The notes under the pieces were generated by a model. That model was not told the DNA's origin, searched no databases, and saw only the letters and a program-made list of their open reading frames with translations. This document shows positions 6,990 to 11,200 of a DNA stretch of 11,200 bases, one piece after another. This DNA is from DATDVD01 sp035290065 (GTDB taxonomy: Bacteria > Pseudomonadota > Gammaproteobacteria > Coxiellales > Coxiellaceae), in contig DATDVD010000139.1 of NCBI GenBank assembly GCA_035290065.1, positions 1 through 11,200 on the forward strand, given 5' to 3'. Positions within the stretch are counted from its first letter, which is position 1. The number at the start of each line of letters is the position of its first letter. Both the position numbers and the translations under genes were made by a program.

Positions 6990-7021
6990 ATTATATCCTA
7001 TTTTAAAGGCAATGCTGTCAA
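6990..7021 (-). promoter_or_regulatory. possible promoter of the YihY-family gene
   Basis: On the minus strand a perfect -35 hexamer TTGACA (7021-7016) and a perfect -10 hexamer TATAAT (6995-6990) occur upstream of the start at 6960. Their spacing is 20 bp, longer than the preferred 16-18. TAGGAT, just before the perfect -10, gives 15 bp instead. Promoter activity is plausible, but the exact -10 is uncertain. Confidence 0.4.
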
Positions 7022-7036
7022 TTGAAAAAATTCAAC

Positions 7037-7115
7037 GTAGGGGCAGAGCGTGCTCTGCCCGTGCGAAATCTAAATCTTGTGCGGCGTGTCTGGGCAGACC
7101 ACGGTCTGCCCCTAC
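7037..7115 (-). repeat. BIME-like composite palindromic repeat, copy 3 (complete)
   Basis: The clearest full unit, 79 bp. It has GTAG (7037-7040), left hairpin GGGCAGAGCGTGCTCTGCCC (7041-7060, 9-bp arms, GT centre), linker of 31 nt (7061-7091), right hairpin GGGCAGACCACGGTCTGCCC (7092-7111) and CTAC (7112-7115). The outer 11 bp at each end are perfect inverted repeats. By its linker it points opposite to the other four copies: CACAAGATTTAGATTTCG is read on the minus strand. It sits between the divergent YihY-family and wrbA genes, 31 bp before wrbA. Confidence 0.93.
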
Positions 7116-7133
7116 GGGGGGTGGGAATAGAAA

Positions 7134-7140
7134 AGAGGAA
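7134..7140 (+). promoter_or_regulatory. ribosome binding site deciding the wrbA start
   Basis: AGAGGAA lies 6 bp before the ATG at 7147, where the conserved WrbA N-terminus begins. It argues against an in-frame upstream ATG at 7012, whose 45 extra codons would run through repeat copy 3. Confidence 0.7.
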
Positions 7141-7146
7141 TGCCGC

Positions 7147-7731
7147 ATGGGAAAAATTTTAATTCTTTACTACAGCCGCTATGGTGCTACTCGAAAAATG
7201 GCAGATGAAATTGCGCATGGCGTTGAAATGGTGGCCGATACGGAAGCCTGTGTACGCACTGTCCCCCCCGTTCGCCCCATCAATGAAAAAAATGATGAAT
7301 CCCTCGACCCCGATCATTCTCCTTTTGTCACCTTAGAAGAGCTAAAGCACTGCGATGGCTTAGCGCTAGGCAGTCCAACACGTTTTGGAAATATCGCGGC
7401 ACCTTTAAAACATTTTCTCGACGGTACGAGTGCATTATGGCAATCCGGTGATTTAGTAAACAAGCCGGCGGCTTGCTTTACTTCCACCGCCAGTTTACAC
7501 GGCGGCCAAGAAACTACTTTATTAAGCATGATGTTACCTCTGTTACACCACGGCTGCATCCTCATTGGCGTGCCTTACACGGAAACTGCTTTATTTAAAA
7601 CCAAAACAGGCGGCACACCGTACGGCCCTTCTCATCTTGCATTAAACACAAACGATCCTCTGACAGCGGACGAAATTCAAGTCTGTAGAACATTAGGATT
7701 ACGATTAGCAACGCTGGCAAAAAAATTGTAA
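7147..7731 (+). CDS. wrbA: NAD(P)H:quinone oxidoreductase, WrbA family
   Basis: FMN-dependent flavodoxin-like enzyme that reduces quinones by two electrons, thought to limit oxidative stress. The product is 194 residues, close to the 198 of E. coli WrbA. The N-terminal phosphate-binding loop for FMN is YYSRYGATRKMA (9-20). Other family blocks are LGSPTRFGNIAAPLKHFLDGT, FTSTASLHGGQETTLLSM and PLLHHGCILIGVPY. The start is set by the ribosome site at 7134-7140 and by family length. No strong + strand promoter is visible between copy 3 and the gene, so transcription may begin within or before the repeat. It stands alone between a divergent neighbour and fis. Confidence 0.95.
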   Translation: MGKILILYYSRYGATRKMADEIAHGVEMVADTEACVRTVPPVRPINEKNDESLDPDHSPFVTLEELKHCDGLALGSPTRFGNIAAPLKHFLDGTSALWQSGDLVNKPAACFTSTASLHGGQETTLLSMMLPLLHHGCILIGVPYTETALFKTKTGGTPYGPSHLALNTNDPLTADEIQVCRTLGLRLATLAKKL

Positions 7732-7737
7732 AAAATA

Positions 7738-7765
7738 TATACATCCCCAAATTATCTGGTAGAAT
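7738..7765 (+). promoter_or_regulatory. candidate extended -10 promoter for fis-purH
   Basis: TGG followed by TAGAAT (7757-7765) fits the extended -10 pattern TGnTATAAT with one mismatch. TATACA (7738-7743), 16 bp before it, is a poor -35, which is common for extended -10 promoters. A start near 7772 would give fis a leader of about 130 nt carrying two hairpins. Confidence 0.4.
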
Positions 7766-7796
7766 GACCACTTCCTCGCATGGATTGCGGCATAAA

Positions 7797-7868
7797 ACAG
7801 TGTGAAACCCCTTTCAAATTTCCACTGTCAATTAATAAAAACTATTTTGGACGATGATAGAAATCATC
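7797..7868 (+). promoter_or_regulatory. two hairpins in the fis leader
   Basis: First hairpin: ACAGTG (7797-7802) pairs with CACTGT (7823-7828). The stem continues GAAA (7804-7807) with TTTC (7819-7822) across a bulged T, and has an 11-nt loop. Second hairpin: GATGAT (7853-7858) and ATCATC (7863-7868) with the tetraloop AGAA. Both lie between the candidate promoter and the ribosome site AAGGA (7892-7896). They could affect mRNA stability or translation, or be protein-binding palindromes. Function is inferred from structure only. Confidence 0.4.
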
Positions 7869-7905
7869 AAAGGTTTAATTTTTTAAATTTTGCAAGGACA
7901 TAGAC

Positions 7906-8196
7906 ATGCTCGATACTAAAATGTCTTCTTCATTTACCGAAGCCATCATTAGCTCCTCCCAACAAAAAGAAGTTAGTTTGAGAACTTATGTAGAACAAGC
8001 GTTGCAACGCTATTTTGCACGATTGGATGGCCATAATCCTGCGAACGTCTACGGAATGGTATTAGAAGAAATGGAAGTACCTTTATTAAAAGCGGTATTA
8101 CGTTACACGCGTGGCAATCAAGTGAAAGCAGCCGTTATTCTAGGCTTAAGCCGAGGAACGCTGCGCAAGAAAATGAAACAATATCATTTGGATTAA
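7906..8196 (+). CDS. fis: DNA-binding nucleoid protein Fis
   Basis: Small dimeric nucleoid-associated protein that bends DNA and regulates growth-linked genes such as rRNA operons. The 96 residues compare with 98 in E. coli. The N-terminal arm is divergent, while the dimer core and C-terminal helix-turn-helix are well conserved: PLLKAVLRYTRGNQVKAAVILGLSRGTLRKKMKQY (59-93), with the recognition helix around SRGTLRKKMKQY. The start has AAGGA upstream at 7892-7896. purH begins 8 bp after the stop. The usual upstream partner dusB is absent; an unrelated wrbA lies there instead. The AT-rich stretch just before the gene (7869-7891) would be a natural place for autoregulatory binding, but no site was confirmed. 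Confidence 0.96.
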   Translation: MLDTKMSSSFTEAIISSSQQKEVSLRTYVEQALQRYFARLDGHNPANVYGMVLEEMEVPLLKAVLRYTRGNQVKAAVILGLSRGTLRKKMKQYHLD

Positions 8197-8204
8197 CCCT
8201 ATCC

Positions 8205-9764
8205 ATGGCCGCTTTGCCACGGATTCAGCGCGCAATTATTAGTGTTTCGGATAAAACGAATCTTCCTCTTCTTGCACGCGCTTTGAGTAGCCGACACGTG
8301 GAAATTATTGCCACCGGTGGAACGGCAAAGCTTTTGCAGGAACATCACATTCCTCATATTGAAGTGTCGGATTACACCGGCTTCCCCGAAATTATGAATG
8401 GCCGGGTAAAAACGTTACATCCTAAAATTCACGGGGGCCTGTTGGGCCGTCTCGAAGAAGACGAAGCGGTAATGACCGCCCATCACATTGCGCCGATTGA
8501 TCTGGTGGTGGTTAATCTCTATCCGTTTGAAAAAACGATTGCCGATCCTCACTGTTCTTTGCCAGAGGCGATTGAACACATCGATATTGGTGGGCCCACG
8601 ATGTTACGCGCTGCGGCTAAAAATTTTCAACGCGTCACGGTGGTCGTAGACCCCAATGACTATGAAAAATTAATCCATGAAATGGATACCCATCAAGGCG
8701 CCACGACGCTTGAAACTCGCCATCATTTAGCTCAAAAAACATTTGCGCACACCGCACACTATGACACCGTGGTTGCCAATTATTTAGCACCTGTTTCTAC
8801 AGCCGATCATTTCCCGGAGGTTTTAACATGCACTTTCCCTAAAAAACAAGCGCTTCGTTATGGCGAAAACCCTCATCAACTCGCTGCTTGCTACTGGGAC
8901 GACCCCTATCCCGGTAGTTTAGCCAATGCTCGAGTACTGGCTGGCAAGCCCTTGTCGTACAATAATTTTATGGATGCAGATGCTGCATTACACTGCGTGC
9001 AAAATCTTCAAACTCCTGCTTGTGTGATTGTAAAACATGCTACTCCTTGTGGGGCCGCACAAAGTCATTCTCAATTCACGGCCTATCAACAAGCACTGGC
9101 TACTGATCCCATTTCTGCGTTCGGAGGGATTATCGCGTTCAACACACCGTTGGAAACAGAAACAGCGCAGTATCTGCTGGATCATCAATTTGCCGAAGTC
9201 ATTATTGCACCCGACTTTCACGAGGCAGCTCTCCGCTGCTTTGAAAGCAAACCCAATTGTCGATTATTAGCCACCGGTGCAGGGGAATTCCCTCCTCGCG
9301 CCTGGGAATATCGCCGTATAAGCGGCGGTGTACTAATACAAACTGTCGATCATACGGCTTTGACACCTGAAAATTTAAAAGTAGTGACTCAAAAAATTCC
9401 CACGAAAAAAGAATTCGTCTCGCTTTTATTCGCATGGAACGTTGTGCGATTTGCAAAATCCAATGCTATTGTCTATGCCCGCGAGGGCTACACGCTGGGA
9501 ATTGGCACAGGCCAAACCAGCCGCGTTTTTAGCGCAGAAATTGCCGCGTTAAAAGCCAAGCAAGCAGGTCTCTCCTTAGCCAATAGTGTAATGGCCTCCG
9601 ATGCATTTTTTCCATTTGCGGATGGTTTACGCACCGCCATTCAAGCCGGGGTTACGGCGGTCATTCAACCCGGCGGCTCTGTTCGGGATAAAGAAGTCAT
9701 CGAAGCGGCAAATGCTGCTGGCATTGCCATGGTATTGACTGGTATACGCTGTTTTAAGCATTGA
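8205..9764 (+). CDS. purH: bifunctional AICAR formyltransferase / IMP cyclohydrolase
   Basis: Catalyses the last two steps of de novo IMP synthesis: transfer of a formyl group from 10-formyl-THF to AICAR, then ring closure. The 519-residue protein is complete (E. coli 529). The N-terminal cyclohydrolase domain (about 1-195) shows IISVSDKTNL, TGGTAKLL, the GRVKTLHPKIHGGLLGR block (66-82) and IDIGGPTMLRAAAKN (126-140). The C-terminal formyltransferase domain has RYGENPHQ (218-225), the catalytic pair Lys277-His278 in VIVKHATPCGAA, DPISAFGG, and the GIRCFKH end. Notably no Shine-Dalgarno sequence is visible in the 8-bp gap after fis, so translation probably depends on coupling to fis. Confidence 0.97.
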   Translation: MAALPRIQRAIISVSDKTNLPLLARALSSRHVEIIATGGTAKLLQEHHIPHIEVSDYTGFPEIMNGRVKTLHPKIHGGLLGRLEEDEAVMTAHHIAPIDLVVVNLYPFEKTIADPHCSLPEAIEHIDIGGPTMLRAAAKNFQRVTVVVDPNDYEKLIHEMDTHQGATTLETRHHLAQKTFAHTAHYDTVVANYLAPVSTADHFPEVLTCTFPKKQALRYGENPHQLAACYWDDPYPGSLANARVLAGKPLSYNNFMDADAALHCVQNLQTPACVIVKHATPCGAAQSHSQFTAYQQALATDPISAFGGIIAFNTPLETETAQYLLDHQFAEVIIAPDFHEAALRCFESKPNCRLLATGAGEFPPRAWEYRRISGGVLIQTVDHTALTPENLKVVTQKIPTKKEFVSLLFAWNVVRFAKSNAIVYAREGYTLGIGTGQTSRVFSAEIAALKAKQAGLSLANSVMASDAFFPFADGLRTAIQAGVTAVIQPGGSVRDKEVIEAANAAGIAMVLTGIRCFKH

Positions 9765-9782
9765 TCGTGGGGGATGGGGGCC

Positions 9783-9837
9783 AAGAATGTAGTACAAGGT
9801 TTAAATTTCGCCTGGGCAGACCACGGTCTGCCCCTAC
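9783..9837 (+). repeat. BIME-like composite repeat, copy 4 (left hairpin lost)
   Basis: A 31-nt linker (9783-9813) aligns end to end with those of copies 3 and 5, for example ACAAGGTTTAAATTTCG. It is followed by an intact right hairpin GGGCAGACCACGGTCTGCCC (9814-9833) and CTAC (9834-9837). Where the left hairpin should be (about 9765-9782) there is only a G-rich stretch, GTGGGGGATGGGGGCC, directly after the purH stop. The copy is therefore a partial or eroded unit in the same orientation as copy 5, 48 bp away. Confidence 0.8.
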
Positions 9838-9885
9838 GATGAGGGGGAAATAGGCAAAGGTGTGACGTTATGCTTGGCCATCCGT

Positions 9886-9963
9886 GTAGGGGCAGAGCGT
9901 GCTCTGCCCAGGAACGCAGCACAGGGTTTAGATTTCGGACGGGCAGACTTTGGCTGCCCCTAC
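9886..9963 (+). repeat. BIME-like composite palindromic repeat, copy 5 (complete)
   Basis: A full unit of 78 bp: GTAG (9886-9889), left hairpin GGGCAGAGCGTGCTCTGCCC (9890-9909), identical to that of copy 3, then a linker of 31 nt (9910-9940). The right hairpin GGGCAGACTTTGGCTGCCC (9941-9959) has only a 6-bp perfect stem, and CTAC (9960-9963) closes the unit. The outer 10 bp at each end (GTAGGGGCAG / CTGCCCCTAC) are perfect inverted repeats. It ends 37 bp before the purD start. Confidence 0.92.
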
Positions 9964-9972
9964 GGTTTTTTT
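9886..9972 (+). terminator. possible terminator or attenuator formed by repeat copy 5 plus a T-run
   Basis: If the two ends of copy 5 pair (GTAGGGGCAG with CTGCCCCTAC, 10 bp, with inner hairpins in the loop), the structure is followed after CGG by seven T residues (9966-9972). That resembles an intrinsic terminator placed between purH and purD. The large loop and the competing local hairpins make this uncertain. Confidence 0.25.
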
Positions 9973-10000
9973 ATATCACTATCTGTTGAGAGATTAAGAA

Positions 10001-11200
10001 ATGAAATTGCTTATCGTTGGCAATGGCGGACGCGAACATGCACTCGCTTGGAAAGCGGCTCAATCCTCCCAGGTCACGCATATTTTCGTGGCTCCTGGGA
10101 ATGCAGGGACAGCATTGGAAACCAAAACCCACAATATTACGATCGATGTCACCGATCTTGATGCATTAATCACCTTTGCAACCGATCATGCCATCGATTT
10201 AACCCTCGTAGGCCCTGAGATACCTCTCTCTCTCGGCATTGTCGATCGCTTTCAAGCCGCAAAGCTCCGCTGTTTTGGCCCCTCTCAACAGGCGGCGCGC
10301 TTGGAAAGTTCCAAACACTTCTGCAAAGAATTTTTACTTCAGCACCATATTCCCACCGCAAAGTTTAAATCTTTTGTAAAAAGTCATGAAGCAATTAAAT
10401 ATTGCCAACACCAACCGTTTCCCCTCGTTATTAAAGCCGATGGTTTAGCCGCAGGCAAAGGAGTGGTCATTGTAGATAATTTACAAACTGCTGAAGACAC
10501 GCTTCGTGCGATGCTTGATGATCAACAATTTGGCGAAGCCGGCACCCATGTCGTGATTGAAGAATTCCTCACAGGCCGTGAAATCAGTTTTATCGTAATT
10601 AGTGATGGCGAAACCGTGTTGCCGCTAGCTACCTCTCAAGATCACAAGTGCCGCGACGCCGGCAATCAAGGCCCTAACACAGGCGGCATGGGCGCCTTCT
10701 CACCCGCTTTACACATGAGCCCTGCGTTAGAAGAACGCATTATGAATACTATTATTTTACCCACCCTTCGCGGTATGAAAGCCCAAAGCACGCCTTATAC
10801 AGGATTTTTATACGCCGGCTTGATGATTAATGCTAACGATGAACCCTACGTATTGGAATACAATTGCCGGTTGGGTGACCCGGAAACTCAACCGCTGATG
10901 ATGCGCCTCCAATCCGATTTAATCGCCTTATGCGAAGCGGCTCTAAACCGTACACTTTCTTCTCACACCCTTCAATGGGATCCCCGCCCTGCTCTAGGCG
11001 TGGTCCTTTGTTCCGGCGGCTATCCAGAACAGTATGAAAAAGGATTTATTATCGAAGGACTCAACCAACCACTTTCGCCAGATGCAAAAATTTTTCACGC
11101 AGGCACCACCCAGGTCAATGGAAAAACAGTCACCCACGGCGGGCGCGTTCTCTGCGCCACTTCGTTAGGTGATTCTTTATCGGACGCCCACCAAAAAGCC
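10001..11200 (+). CDS. purD: phosphoribosylamine-glycine ligase (GAR synthetase), 3' end outside the window
   Basis: ATP-grasp ligase joining glycine to phosphoribosylamine, the second step of purine synthesis. The frame is open for exactly 400 codons from ATG 10001 to the window end; the family is about 425-430 residues, so roughly the last 25-30 are missing. Visible blocks: N-terminal MKLLIVGNGGREHALAWK (1-18), VGPEIPLSLGIVD (70-82), ATP-grasp segment PLVIKADGLAAGKGVVI (141-157), VVIEEFLTGREISF (184-197), the SQDHKCRDAGNQGPNTGGMGAFSP region (212-235), and the metal-binding end LEYNCRLGDPETQ (285-297). The only ribosome-site candidate is a weak GAGAGA (9988-9993). Two repeat copies separate it from purH by 236 bp, although purH-purD are usually close partners. 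Confidence 0.95.
   Translation, partial: MKLLIVGNGGREHALAWKAAQSSQVTHIFVAPGNAGTALETKTHNITIDVTDLDALITFATDHAIDLTLVGPEIPLSLGIVDRFQAAKLRCFGPSQQAARLESSKHFCKEFLLQHHIPTAKFKSFVKSHEAIKYCQHQPFPLVIKADGLAAGKGVVIVDNLQTAEDTLRAMLDDQQFGEAGTHVVIEEFLTGREISFIVISDGETVLPLATSQDHKCRDAGNQGPNTGGMGAFSPALHMSPALEERIMNTIILPTLRGMKAQSTPYTGFLYAGLMINANDEPYVLEYNCRLGDPETQPLMMRLQSDLIALCEAALNRTLSSHTLQWDPRPALGVVLCSGGYPEQYEKGFIIEGLNQPLSPDAKIFHAGTTQVNGKTVTHGGRVLCATSLGDSLSDAHQKA

Noticed and set aside
7022..7035. Short inverted repeat TTGAA...TTCAA before copy 3
   Set aside because: Five-base arms in an AT-rich stretch are expected by chance, and no link to a known operator was recognised.
7012..7146. In-frame 45-codon N-terminal extension of wrbA
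   Set aside because: It translates the repeat element into an Arg/Cys/Ala-rich stretch unlike any WrbA N-terminus. The ATG at 7147 has a good ribosome site and gives the family length.
8988..9922. Several open frames within and after purH on both strands (about 77-85 codons)
   Set aside because: All but the one that starts in the repeat spacer (9665-9922) lie wholly within the strongly conserved purH frame; that one also begins inside the repeats. None shows any domain signal.
1..9963. CRISPR array
   Set aside because: The palindromic repeats are kilobases apart, vary in sequence and carry related linkers rather than unique equal-length spacers. No cas gene is present.
9862..10161. A 99-codon + strand open frame spanning copy 5 and the start of purD
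   Set aside because: It runs through the palindromic repeat and then overlaps purD in another frame. It has no recognisable domain, whereas the purD frame is clearly coding.

Overview
The window reads as a chromosomal housekeeping segment of a gammaproteobacterium. The supporting signs are a Fis protein, a ruvC-ruvA-ruvB-ybgC-tolQ-tolR run, a fis-purH-purD run and a phhA-phhB pair. The AT-leaning composition and overall protein style fit Legionellales (Coxiella/Legionella relatives); that placement is an inference from gene content, not something the sequence proves.

Layout on the + strand unless stated: phhA-phhB (aerobic phenylalanine to tyrosine conversion and pterin cofactor recycling) at 144-1278. 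A 389-bp gap follows that holds a repeat element and, on the minus strand, the remnant of an XRE-type helix-turn-helix gene. Then comes yebC (1668-2414), followed by a tightly packed block at 2508-6167: ruvC, ruvA, ruvB (Holliday-junction processing), ybgC (hotdog acyl-CoA thioesterase), tolQ and tolR (inner-membrane energising part of Tol-Pal). The block stops after tolR, with no tolA, tolB or pal. A minus-strand YihY/BrkB-family membrane protein gene (6139-6960) meets tolR tail to tail and overlaps it by 29 bp. Diverging from it is wrbA (7147-7731). The last block is fis (7906-8196), purH (8205-9764) and purD (10001 to the window edge, C-terminus missing), covering the final steps of de novo purine synthesis plus the glycinamide step. 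purD has no stop in the window and is identified from its translation.

The most distinctive non-gene signal is a family of five composite palindromic repeats lying only between genes (1-73, 1299-1366, 7037-7115, 9783-9837, 9886-9963). An intact copy is two GC-rich hairpins of about 20 nt in mirror orientation joined by a related linker of about 31 nt. The outer foot of each hairpin carries GTAG (CTAC on the other side). This is the architecture of REP/BIME elements mobilised by RAYT (TnpA-REP) transposases, but the sequence is not the enterobacterial REP. Copies differ by compensatory changes in the hairpin arms, and three are partial or decayed. No RAYT gene lies in the window.

No rRNA, tRNA, CRISPR array, prophage or complete insertion sequence was seen.
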